Origin: UBA922 sp964565405
Lineage (GTDB): Bacteria; Patescibacteriota; Patescibacteriia; Magasanikbacterales; UBA922
Length of the DNA stretch: 64,000 nt
Reading direction: 5' to 3'
Assembly: GCA_964565405.1 (NCBI GenBank)
Contig: CAZMEW010000003.1
Span: forward strand, 1 to 64,000
Part shown: in pieces, positions 36,352-44,800 of the stretch
Numbering within the stretch: position 1 is the first letter of the stretch
How the letters are laid out: every line of letters begins with the position of its first letter
Notes under the pieces: model-generated
The model's database searches: none
Told to the model about the DNA's origin: nothing
The model's input: the letters and a program-made list of their open reading frames with translations, nothing else
Made by a program: the position numbers and the translations under genes

Positions 36352-37875
36352 ATGGAAATTATAATAATCGTGGCAATATTACTTGCCCTTGGAATTGGAG
36401 GGGGCGTAGGATATTTTGTCCGAGTGCAAATGGCAAAAGCAAAGATGAATTCGGCCGAGACGCGTGCTGAACAACTCATCGCTGAAGCAAAAAATAAGGA
36501 AAAGGAAATGTTACTTCAAGCAAAGGACCAAGCCTTGAAGATCATTGAAGATGCGAAAAAAGACGAAGCAGAACGCAGACGTGAGCTTCAAAGCGCACAA
36601 TCACGTATTGAGAAACGTGAATCTCTTTTCGATGCTAAAATTCTCGAATTCGAGGATACTAAGACCAAATTACAAAGTAAAATCGAAGAAGTCCAAAAGG
36701 CAAAGGAAAAAGTGGAACAACTTCGCACGGATGCTGAGAAAAAACTTGAAGCTGTTTCAGGACTCTCAAAAGAGCAGGCGGTCGAGACACTTCTTGATCG
36801 AGTTTCAAAGGACACAAAAAATGACCTTATTGGACGAATCGCCAAAATTGAAAAAGAAAACTCTGATGCGTACGATGCACGTGCACGAGAAGTCGTAGTT
36901 GACGCAATTCAACGTTGCGCAGCTGATCATGCGAATGAAACAACCTCAACCTCAATCACCCTCCCAAGTGATGAAATGAAAGGTCGTATTATCGGAAAAG
37001 ACGGACGCAATATCAAAACAATTGAAAAAATGACCGGATGCGAACTTATTATTGATGAAACCCCTGGAGTACTGTTGATCTCCGGTTTCTCCCCTATTCG
37101 TCGCCGTGTCTGCTATCTCGCTCTTGAAAAATTAATCAAAGATGGACGAATCCAGCCAGCACGTATCGAAGAATTCATTCTCGAAGCAAAAAAAGAACTC
37201 GCACTCGATATCAAGCGCGCTGGAGAAGAAGCACTCTACAAACTCGGTATTACGGGGCTTGACCCCAAACTGGTTTCAATTGTAGGACGTCTCAAATACC
37301 GCACCAGTTATGGTCAAAACATTCTTTCTCACTCATCTGAGGTTGCAACTCTATGCGCGATGATTGCTGAAGAAGTGGGAGTGGACCCAATCATGGCAAA
37401 GAAAGCTGGATTTTTCCACGATATCGGAAAGTCAGTTGACCATGAAACACAAGGAACACACATGGAAATCGGTGAAACCATTCTCAAAAAATTTGGGATG
37501 CCCGACGACGTTGCTTACGCCGCTCGCCACCACCATGACGACAAGACCAACCATATCATTACTGACATTGTAAAAGCAGGAGACGCAATCTCTGCATCAC
37601 GAGTAGGTGCACGACGCGACACCTACGAACAATATGTCATGCGTCTCGAAGAACTTGAAAAAGTTGCTGGAGATTTCGCTGGAATTGATAAAGTATATGC
37701 AATTCAGGCAGGACGAGAGGTGCGTGTATTTGTGAAGCCTGAAGTGATTGATGATTTTGCAGCATATAATCTTGCAAAAGATATCGCAAGAAAAATCGAA
37801 AGTGAACTTCAGTATCCTGGTGAAATCAAAGTTCATGTGATTCGTGAGTCTCGTGTAGTCGAGTACGCAAAATAA
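36352..37875 (+). CDS. rny: Ribonuclease Y
   Basis: 507 residues. It starts MEIIIIVAILLALGIGGGVG, the single N-terminal membrane helix that tethers RNase Y. A long charged coiled coil spans about 25-190. The KH domain (204-256) carries GRIIGKDGRNIKTIEKMTG. The HD domain (about 320-420) has H327 and the H356-D357 pair in FFHDIGK. RNase Y is the endonuclease that starts mRNA decay in bacteria lacking RNase E. Length and domain order are those of the family. The upstream leader is unusually long. Confidence 0.97.
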   Translation: MEIIIIVAILLALGIGGGVGYFVRVQMAKAKMNSAETRAEQLIAEAKNKEKEMLLQAKDQALKIIEDAKKDEAERRRELQSAQSRIEKRESLFDAKILEFEDTKTKLQSKIEEVQKAKEKVEQLRTDAEKKLEAVSGLSKEQAVETLLDRVSKDTKNDLIGRIAKIEKENSDAYDARAREVVVDAIQRCAADHANETTSTSITLPSDEMKGRIIGKDGRNIKTIEKMTGCELIIDETPGVLLISGFSPIRRRVCYLALEKLIKDGRIQPARIEEFILEAKKELALDIKRAGEEALYKLGITGLDPKLVSIVGRLKYRTSYGQNILSHSSEVATLCAMIAEEVGVDPIMAKKAGFFHDIGKSVDHETQGTHMEIGETILKKFGMPDDVAYAARHHHDDKTNHIITDIVKAGDAISASRVGARRDTYEQYVMRLEELEKVAGDFAGIDKVYAIQAGREVRVFVKPEVIDDFAAYNLAKDIARKIESELQYPGEIKVHVIRESRVVEYAK

Positions 37876-37894
37876 TATTGGAATAACCACATAC

Positions 37895-37918
37895 ATCCTC
37901 CCCGTATTCCGGGAGGAT
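37895..37918 (+). terminator. Terminator of rny
   Basis: ATCCTCCC / GGGAGGAT hairpin followed by TTATGTT, 20 nt after the rny stop codon. Confidence 0.75.
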
Positions 37919-37938
37919 TTATGTTAAAAGGGGCTCTA

Positions 37939-37967
37939 TTGACGCAAAATTAGCTTTACGCTACACT
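37939..37967 (+). promoter_or_regulatory. Promoter of the HU gene
   Basis: TTGACG, exactly 17 nt, TACACT. The leader of about 60 nt contains the hairpin CCCTAT / ATAGGG followed by a T-rich stretch before the ATG, which could act as an attenuator. Confidence 0.75.
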
Positions 37968-38034
37968 AACTTTATATACTAAACCCCTATCGTCTTCTGA
38001 CCATATAGGGATTTATTTCTTAACTATTGCTATT

Positions 38035-38313
38035 ATGAATAAAGCACTATTGGCGCAGACCATTGCAGACAAAGTCGGCGTCTCAAAAAAAGAAGCAGAA
38101 GCCATGCTTTCCTCATTTGTTGATATCGTTATTGATACCTTAAAGCATAATGGTGAAGTTTCCATTGCGGGTTTTGGTGCTTTTAGTGCTAAAACACGCG
38201 CAGGTCGTGTAGGAGTTAATCCACAAAATCCTAGTGAAAAAATTCAGATTCCTCCTGTAACAGTTCCCAAATTCAAAGCTGGAAAGAGCTTAAAGGATGC
38301 CCTAAAGAAATAA
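38035..38313 (+). CDS. hup: HU/IHF-family DNA-binding protein
   Basis: A 92-residue histone-like protein. The dimerising helices (MNKALLAQTIADKVGVSKKEAEAML) lead to the GFGAFSAKTRAGRVGVNPQNPSE beta arm, which carries the intercalating proline of the NPxNP-type loop. It ends PKFKAGKSLKDALKK. HU bends and compacts DNA as a dimer. It is a single-gene unit with its own promoter and a strong terminator. Residue patterns cannot decide between HU and IHF; a lone homologue suggests HU. Confidence 0.96.
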   Translation: MNKALLAQTIADKVGVSKKEAEAMLSSFVDIVIDTLKHNGEVSIAGFGAFSAKTRAGRVGVNPQNPSEKIQIPPVTVPKFKAGKSLKDALKK

Positions 38314-38326
38314 GTCATCTCGTACA

Positions 38327-38357
38327 TAAAATACCCTCTAAAGCAGAGGGTATTTTA
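38327..38357. terminator. Terminator of the HU gene
   Basis: TAAAATACCCTCT / AGAGGGTATTTTA hairpin with AAAGC loop. It can also serve the minus-strand tRNA-Met, whose 3' end is 4 nt away. Confidence 0.85.
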
Positions 38358-38360
38358 TTA

Positions 38361-38437
38361 TGGTGTCAAGGGGGAGATTCGAACTCCCGACCTGAGCGTT
38401 ATGAATGCTCCGCTCTTACCAACTGAGCTACCCTGAC
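38361..38437 (-). tRNA. tRNA-Met (CAU)
   Basis: The minus strand gives acceptor GTCAGGG / CCTTGAC, D arm GCTC...GAGC, anticodon loop TTCATAA (CAU), T arm GGGAG-TTCGAAT-CTCCC, discriminator A and an encoded CCA. One A/C mismatch closes the anticodon loop. Three consecutive G-C pairs typical of initiator tRNA are absent, so it is elongator Met, or an Ile tRNA whose C34 is modified by TilS. Confidence 0.9.
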
Positions 38438-38504
38438 ATATTTTCGATATTCTAGATACTACACTGTTTTTATTAAAATTTCAAGGTCTCCTGTCATTCC
38501 TTCC

Positions 38505-38534
38505 TTGACCACACCTTTTCTATATGATTATCTT
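38505..38534 (+). promoter_or_regulatory. Promoter of the orphan gene 38553-38858
   Basis: TTGACC, 18 nt, TATCTT, followed by a short leader that holds a GAGGAGG ribosome-binding site. Confidence 0.7.
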
Positions 38535-38552
38535 ATGCCCGAGGAGGTTATT

Positions 38553-38858
38553 ATGGCAGTTCATCCCGTCACACCTGTGCAGCGCAAAACATCTCGTGCT
38601 ATACAACATGTATACGCATGGCAAGCTGACTTTGTACTACTCTACCGCGGTTTTGAGCGTTACAAATTTCGCTTCCACTTGACACGAAATCGATCAGTTG
38701 AAGGCTACGTAATTTCATGTGGTATGATAACTGGTCCTAGTGCATTTAAGTACAAGATCTTCGTGGCTCACTCGCTCCAAGTGACACCTGGTAGTCGACG
38801 AAGTCGCGGGCTTCGTTTTGCCGAGATCATTCGAGTTGAGCGACTGAGTCCTGTATAA
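38553..38858 (+). CDS. Orphan small basic protein, unknown function
   Basis: A 101-residue protein. GAGGAGG 5 nt upstream fixes the start at MAVHPVTPVQRKTSRAIQHV; a longer reading from 38505 would begin inside the promoter. It is rich in Arg, Phe and Tyr (YRGFERYKFRFHLTRNRSVEG; GSRRSRGLRFAEIIRVERL), so it is strongly basic and could bind nucleic acid, which is inference only. It has no signal peptide or membrane segment and no family I recognise. It is a single-gene unit like the orphans at 3747-4133 and 35630-35950. Confidence 0.72.
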   Translation: MAVHPVTPVQRKTSRAIQHVYAWQADFVLLYRGFERYKFRFHLTRNRSVEGYVISCGMITGPSAFKYKIFVAHSLQVTPGSRRSRGLRFAEIIRVERLSPV

Positions 38859-38971
38859 TCAGGTATCGAAATTTCTCCCTACGCCAACCATTCTTCGATG
38901 GCGAGGTGCACATACTGAACTGCCCTTCGTCTCGAGAAAACTATACTAGTTTTTTTGAGATAAAGCTTTAG

Positions 38972-39001
38972 AAAAACTCTGCTGCACAACAGAGTTTTTT
39001 T
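38972..39001 (+). terminator. Terminator after the orphan gene 38553-38858
   Basis: AAAACTCTG-CTGCACAA-CAGAGTTTT with a T run. Confidence 0.85.
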
Positions 39002-39169
39002 ATTAATTTAGGTATTTTTATACGATATGTACACTACTCTTTCTTGCGCAGCGTCGCATAGACAGGTGTACTAGAAATGAAAACACCCGGACTTGAGAAT
39101 CTCAGAAGCCATAGTTCCTCATCCTCCATGCACATATAGACATTGTTTTTTCTGTGTCACCAATCATTT

Positions 39170-39198
39170 TTGCTGCATTGTATACATTTTGCTATACT
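39170..39198 (+). promoter_or_regulatory. Promoter of the DUF1003 gene
   Basis: TTGCTG, exactly 17 nt, TATACT, 24 nt before the ATG. Confidence 0.7.
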
Positions 39199-39222
39199 AA
39201 GCACAATTATTAATTGCAACAT

Positions 39223-39684
39223 ATGATGCCTGGCAAAAAAATAAAAAAAAGTGATCTTATTAATCGATATGCTGATTTTTTGACACAATCTTTTGGTACT
39301 ATTTCATTTCTCATACTTAATGCAATCGTTTTTGCAGGGTGGATACTTATTAACTCTGGCTTGATCCCAAATATACCAATTTTCGATCCATACCCGTATG
39401 GGATGCTCACAACCGCTGTCTCACTCGAAGCAATATTTCTAAGTATTATCGTGCTCATTAGCCAAAATCGTGCCAGCGAGATCGATGAATTACGAGAAGA
39501 GTTAGATTTGCACATTAATATTAAAGCAGAAAATGAAATTACCCGGATACTCAATATGCTCGATGAAATCCACGATCATTTGGGACTTCCAAAAGTAGAT
39601 GATGCTGAATTAAAAACCATGAAGCAAAAAACAAATATTAACCGCATACGAAACCACCTCATTAGCATGCGAAAGAAAAAATAA
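39223..39684 (+). CDS. DUF1003 domain membrane protein
   Basis: 153 residues from the first ATG (a TTG at 39214 lengthens it by three). A cytoplasmic N-terminus (KKSDLINRYADFLTQSFG) is followed by two membrane helices (about 28-48 and 62-84). The second runs into the DUF1003 signature LISQNRASEIDELREELDLHINIKAENEI, then a coiled-coil C-terminus. Family members are small inner-membrane proteins of unknown function. It stands alone with its own promoter and shares a convergent terminator with the cohesin operon. Confidence 0.88.
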   Translation: MMPGKKIKKSDLINRYADFLTQSFGTISFLILNAIVFAGWILINSGLIPNIPIFDPYPYGMLTTAVSLEAIFLSIIVLISQNRASEIDELREELDLHINIKAENEITRILNMLDEIHDHLGLPKVDDAELKTMKQKTNINRIRNHLISMRKKK

Positions 39685-39710
39685 CACCCCGACTAGTCGG
39701 GGTGTTATTT
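39678..39710. terminator. Bidirectional terminator between DUF1003 and the cohesin operon
   Basis: AAATAACACCCCGACT / AGTCGGGGTGTTATTT, a perfect 16-bp palindrome with essentially no loop spare. It overlaps the DUF1003 stop codon. Confidence 0.88.
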
Positions 39711-39728
39711 TACTTTCCTTATTTCGCC

Positions 39729-40949
39729 CTACGAATTTGAATTATCGAAGTCTTCCAACTGTTCGATCACTTCTCTCAATTCTTTCACCGCTGCTTGTCC
39801 ATGCGCAGTCAGACTTCCATTCTTTTTTGTTTTTTCAAGCGCTTCGATTTGTCTACTTGCTCTAGCAATCAGTAACTTAAACACCTTGCGTGATTTTTCT
39901 TCCATCTGACCATACCGTTGCTTGAGTGTAAATATTTTGTGCAGACAGAATATATTCAATAAGGCAAGTAAAATAATTACGCTTACCGCTATGGCCGGTA
40001 CTATCGGAACATTCACAGCTGAGAGATCTTTTTCTCTCGTAACGGTCTTTACTTCAATTTTTACAGTCTTTGACACCGGGCTTTTTACTCCCTCTGCATT
40101 CGTACTATATAGATAAAGATCAAAAGCACCTCCAATGCTCATGGGTTCACTCATGAAGCTAAACTTACCATCATCATTCGCAACTACGTCGTAGTTAAGA
40201 ATTCTACCATATTGAGACTTGAGCACAATTGAAATTGTACTTCTCGGACTCTTGCTTACACCTTGTATTTCGATTTGTTCACCTTCGAAAATTGAAGCGC
40301 TGTAGTAGGTTATTTCAGGAGCACTCTCTTGAGCTGGTGTAGTAACTTCGGTTGATGTTGCAACGGTTTGAGGTGTGGATGTAGCTTTGGCAGGTTCGGC
40401 CTTCTCGACCTCTTTCTCTGTGTCTTTTGGTGGCTCAACAGGTTTTGCTATTACTTCTATACTTATATTTCTTTGTCCCGACAGTATGTCTGTACCCAAT
40501 CCATCGTTCTCGCGAATTGCAGCACCTGAAAGGTTGATTGCCGCATTTCCCGCTTTCTTAGCTCTAAACGTCGCAGACAGTACACCGCCTGATCCGGTAT
40601 AACCCGGATTTGGTATACCTCCATTGAAGCTGATGACCCCCGTGCTATTGGAGAAACTAGGTACTTCTGCCCATAGAGTAAATATAGACGAACCGTAGCC
40701 GAGAGACACAACCTCAACCAAATCGTTTGGATAACTAATGGTCGCCTCAGCATTGTTGATTGTTTTCCCTTGAGTATTCACTGACACGTTAACAACGAAC
40801 GTGCTTCCTTCAGTAACTTTTACAACCGATGAATTAAGAGACATGGTTGCAGCATTCGCCACCGTAGTACCTAAAAATCCAACACCGACAATAAAGGTGA
40901 TGAAAAAAAATTTTACGAATAATGACAGGCGATTACTCATGTTAGACAT
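39729..40949 (-). CDS. Membrane-anchored cohesin-domain protein
   Basis: 406 residues (an ATG 9 nt later is equally possible). A signal peptide ending near TTVANAA is followed by a cohesin-like domain (about 35-165: TMSLNSSVVKVTEGSTFVVNVSV, NNAEATISYPNDLVEV, GVLSATFRAKKAGNAAI). A Thr/Glu/Pro linker, an Ig-like domain (about 215-310), a membrane helix (about 320-342) and a cytoplasmic coiled-coil tail follow. Cohesins bind dockerins; the first gene of this operon ends in one. It overlaps the second cohesin gene by a few bases. A role in holding the dockerin protein on the cell is the natural inference. Confidence 0.85.
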   Translation of the reverse strand: MSNMSNRLSLFVKFFFITFIVGVGFLGTTVANAATMSLNSSVVKVTEGSTFVVNVSVNTQGKTINNAEATISYPNDLVEVVSLGYGSSIFTLWAEVPSFSNSTGVISFNGGIPNPGYTGSGGVLSATFRAKKAGNAAINLSGAAIRENDGLGTDILSGQRNISIEVIAKPVEPPKDTEKEVEKAEPAKATSTPQTVATSTEVTTPAQESAPEITYYSASIFEGEQIEIQGVSKSPRSTISIVLKSQYGRILNYDVVANDDGKFSFMSEPMSIGGAFDLYLYSTNAEGVKSPVSKTVKIEVKTVTREKDLSAVNVPIVPAIAVSVIILLALLNIFCLHKIFTLKQRYGQMEEKSRKVFKLLIARASRQIEALEKTKKNGSLTAHGQAAVKELREVIEQLEDFDNSNS

Positions 40950-41850
40950 CTTTTTTCTTTCTTCGGAGTATTATAGCAGAAATGATTACTACCAAGCCAA
41001 TTATTATTCCCCCCAGAACATACCGGCCAATAGATTTTTGCAATGGAGAAATTTCCAATAACTGTACATTACCTGCTTTATCAAATGCCGCAATTATTAT
41101 CTTTGTCGATTGATCTTGATCTTGCAGTACATATTCATTACCCGATCTTACTGGATCCCGGTCACCTTCTTTTACTTCAATATGATCAATGCCTGTTTCT
41201 GAATCTTCTGCTCGAATAACCAAAAATAATTGTCCATCGTGTAAACTAGCATCCCTGCCAATCTCAGCGGAGAGTATCTCTGGGGGTGTGTTATCTGAGG
41301 AAACTGTATCCCTCCACTGATCTGTCGAAGTTGCCTCTCGGCTACTAACCGTAATGGTCATTGGTGTCGCCGCAACAGCGACTACTGTACCCTTCCCATC
41401 ATTAGCAAATGCTGTCACATTAGGAATTACTTTTATCTCTCCTTTGCTTTGTGGAATCATGAACATTCGAAATAGAAGCTTGTCCGTACCATTTATTCCA
41501 CCCGGCTCTCCGCCCACAAAGTTAATTGTTTGTGATTCTTTTACCCACGAAGGTTTTCTGGTCCACAGCGTGAAATCAGCCCCAGCAACGTTGACCTCAC
41601 GCATCTCAATATCTGACTTAGCAGCTTGAAGGGTCACCGTACCTTCGACCACATTAATTGATGTTTTTTCTGTATCTATAAGCACTTCTACTGGGATTAC
41701 GTCTCCTGCCGCAGTAACTCCTGAAGGAGTGGTCACATAGACACGAGCAGCTAATGCGGGCGCCCCTGACAAACCACTTAAAGATAGTAGAAATGACAGT
41801 GTAAAAACTTTATATTTTTTGAAAATGAAATTTTGTATTTTTTTTCGCAT
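40942..41850 (-). CDS. Second membrane-anchored cohesin-like protein
   Basis: 302 residues. The signal peptide (about 1-34, ending ALAA) is followed by a cohesin-type domain (about 35-170: ARVYVTTPSGVTAAGDVIPVEVLID, VVEGTVTLQAAKSDIEM, KLLFRMFMIPQSKGEI). An Ig-like segment (TPPEILSAEIGRDAS) and a C-terminal membrane helix ending in IILRRKKKDV complete it, so it is anchored with a short basic cytoplasmic tail. It is more diverged than the neighbouring cohesin. It lies 6 nt after the dockerin gene, and its stop overlaps the next start. Confidence 0.82.
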   Translation of the reverse strand: MRKKIQNFIFKKYKVFTLSFLLSLSGLSGAPALAARVYVTTPSGVTAAGDVIPVEVLIDTEKTSINVVEGTVTLQAAKSDIEMREVNVAGADFTLWTRKPSWVKESQTINFVGGEPGGINGTDKLLFRMFMIPQSKGEIKVIPNVTAFANDGKGTVVAVAATPMTITVSSREATSTDQWRDTVSSDNTPPEILSAEIGRDASLHDGQLFLVIRAEDSETGIDHIEVKEGDRDPVRSGNEYVLQDQDQSTKIIIAAFDKAGNVQLLEISPLQKSIGRYVLGGIIIGLVVIISAIILRRKKKDV

Positions 41851-41856
41851 AAAACA

Positions 41857-44800
41857 TCAATTATTTTTTCTCCCCCAATTATACATGAGGATCGAAAAAT
41901 CAACCGAATCAACTTTCTTATCGAGATTGATATCAGTACAAGGATTACGAAATGGGAACGGTGTCTTCCAAAAGGCTAATAAGATCGAAAAATCAATTGA
42001 ATTAACTTTCTGATCATGATTAAAATCTGCCCCACTGCATACATCAGCGGTTACCGTACTCGAAGGAGTGACCACTGGGGTGGCTGGCGGAGCTATTGAT
42101 CCTCCCCCTCCACCTCCCCCTCCACCTCCCCCTCCATTATTTGGTGGAGATGCAGTGTATGTGGCAGTAAATGTGCGCGAAGCACCCGAACTCTCGGTAC
42201 CAAAGTAGACTACTAATTTAAAATAGTAACTACCAGCTGCCGGAATTGTTGCGGTTAGTGTGGTATTAAAGTCTTCTCCTGGATTAATAAATTTCGCTGC
42301 TGTTGCGTGATATGTATCATTACCGCCACCACATGCATTATCTACACTGGTGACCACGCACCATTCATACTGATATTCATATCCACTCAATCCTTCATTG
42401 GTAATCGTTATATTCGCAGCAATTGAGGGACCAATCGTATCAGCCATAGAATTGATGAGTACTTGGGCTGGACTTGCTGCAACGAGCCAGTAATCATTGG
42501 TTTCAATAGTTTTTCCTGTTTCCACTTCTACTGAAATGGTCGTTTCCCATAATCCACCTTCAGCATTATTGGCAATTGAATAGGTATATTCATAAATACC
42601 CGTGTCTACCGCATTCATATTTACACCTGAAACAACTACATTTCTGGAAGCGTCATAAAGCGTGACTGTTGGAGTACTCGCTGGAGTGGTCGCAACTGAC
42701 TGGCTGTCAAAAATATACACTTTGGTTCTATATGTTTTCCCCGCTGAGACGCTATCAACATCAGACATACGTACGGTCCAACTCGCATCTTCGCTCACCG
42801 AAGCAGCGCGTGTTGAAATTGGTGTATCGACATTAGTAGCAAGCTGTGAACCAATAGATCCAATGGTATTGAGAGTGGAAGTCATTACATTCCACACATC
42901 TGCTGCCGTAAGATTATTTCCATAGTTAGTGAGCGTTCGCGATGCATTGCTCCAAACTGCAGAAACTATGGTTGAGGTCGAATAATCAGTCAAACTCCGG
43001 GTTGCTGCCTGCCACACATCAGCTGCGGTAAGTGTACTTGTCCCGCGTGTTGAGATTTGTGCATCGAGATTATCAACAACCAATTTTCCAATCGAGCCAA
43101 CACTTGTCAGTGTACTGGTTGCTACTGACCAGATGGACGCAAGCGATGAAGTTGTAAACTCCACAGAACTCGTAACTGTCCGATTCGCATACGTCCATAC
43201 ATCTGCAGCGCTAATATTATTGAGGGCAGTGATGAGCGAACGATTTGATAACAATTCAACTAGTAATCGTGAACTTGAAACCGTGGTATTCTCTGCCAAC
43301 TGTTTTCCGATTGAGCCAACCGTGGTCAATCCAGATGAAAGCACGTTCCACACATCTGCAGCAGTAATGTCATTACCGTAGCTTGTGAGAGTACGAGCTG
43401 CATTGCTCCAAACTGCAGAAACTATGGTTGAGGTAGCGTAGTCCGTCAGGCTTCTTGTTGGTGATTGCCATACATCTGAGGCAGTCAGATCACTTGTGCC
43501 TCGAGTGGAGATCTGTGTATCTACATTCTCTGCCAACTGTTTTCCGATTGAACCAACCGTGGTCAATCCAGATGAAAGTGTGTTCCACACATCCGCAGCA
43601 GTAATGTCATTACCGTAGTTTGTGAGAGTACGAGCTGCATTGCTCCAGATTGCGGCAGTAATAGAAGATGTTGCGTAATCGCTCAGAGTTCTGTTTGCTG
43701 AGACCCACACATCTGCAGCGGTCAAATTACTCGTACCTCTTGTTGAAACTTGCGCATCGAGATTATCAACAACCAATTTTCCAATCGAGCCAACACTACT
43801 CAGCGCACTCGTAGCAACAGACCAAATCTCCTGTCTTGAAGTTGTAGCAACATCTACAGCTCCTGTGAGACTTCGATTCGCGTATGACCACACATCAGTG
43901 GCACTAATATTATTTAGTGCGTTGATGAGTACTCTATTTGCAAGTACTTCATCATACACTCCGGAACTTGAAACGCTGGTATTTTCTGCTAATTGTCTTC
44001 CAATAGACCCTGCAGTGACTAAACTACTCGTAGGGGTAGACCAGATTGCGACACGTGAGGAGGTTGTAATATCTACTAATCCAGTAAGACTACGATCGGT
44101 ATGTGCCCACACATCTGCGGCGCTAATATTATTTAGTGCATTAATCAATGCTTGATTAGCCAATAATTCACTAAGTAATCGTGAACTTGAAACCGTGGTA
44201 TTCTCTGCCAACTGTTTTCCGATTGAACCAACCGTGGTCAATCCAGATGAAAGTGTGTTCCACACATCCGCAGCAGTAATGTCATTACCGTAGTTTGTGA
44301 GAGTACGAGCTGCATTGCTCCAGATTGCGGCAGTAATAGAAGATGTTGCGTAATCGCTCAGAGTTCTGTTTGCTGAGACCCACACATCTGCAGCGGTCAA
44401 ATTACTCGTACCTCTTGTTGAAACTTGCGCATCGAGATTATCAACAACCAATTTTCCAATCGAGCCAACACTACTCAGCGCACTCGTAGCAACAGACCAA
44501 ATCTCCTGTCTTGAAGTTGTAGCAACATCTACAGCTCCTGTGAGACTTCGATTCGCGTATGACCACACATCAGTGGCACTAATATTATTTAGTGCGTTGA
44601 TGAGTACTCTATTTGCAAGTACTTCATCATACACTCCGGAACTTGAAACGCTGGTATTTTCTGCTAATTGTCTTCCAATAGACCCTGCAGTGACTAAACT
44701 ACTCGTAGGGGTAGACCAGATTGCGGTAACAATCGATGAGGTAGCATAATCAGTCAGGCTTCGAGTTGCGGCTTGCCACACGTCGGTTGCAGTAAGATTA

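Larger units (their letters stand above)
38859..39222. other. Gene-poor interval with terminators and one promoter
   Basis: This stretch holds an AT-rich hairpin (CTCGAGAAAACTA ... TAGTTTTTTTGAG, near 38931-38959), the strong terminator at 38972-39001 and the promoter at 39170-39198. Between 39001 and 39169 I see no supported gene. Two overlapping 13-codon minus-strand frames with a GGAGG-like upstream sequence exist near 39090-39140 but are too short to call. Confidence 0.5.

Noticed and set aside
39090..39140. Two overlapping 13-codon minus-strand frames behind a GGAGG-like sequence
   Set aside because: Too short and without conservation evidence; could be chance.
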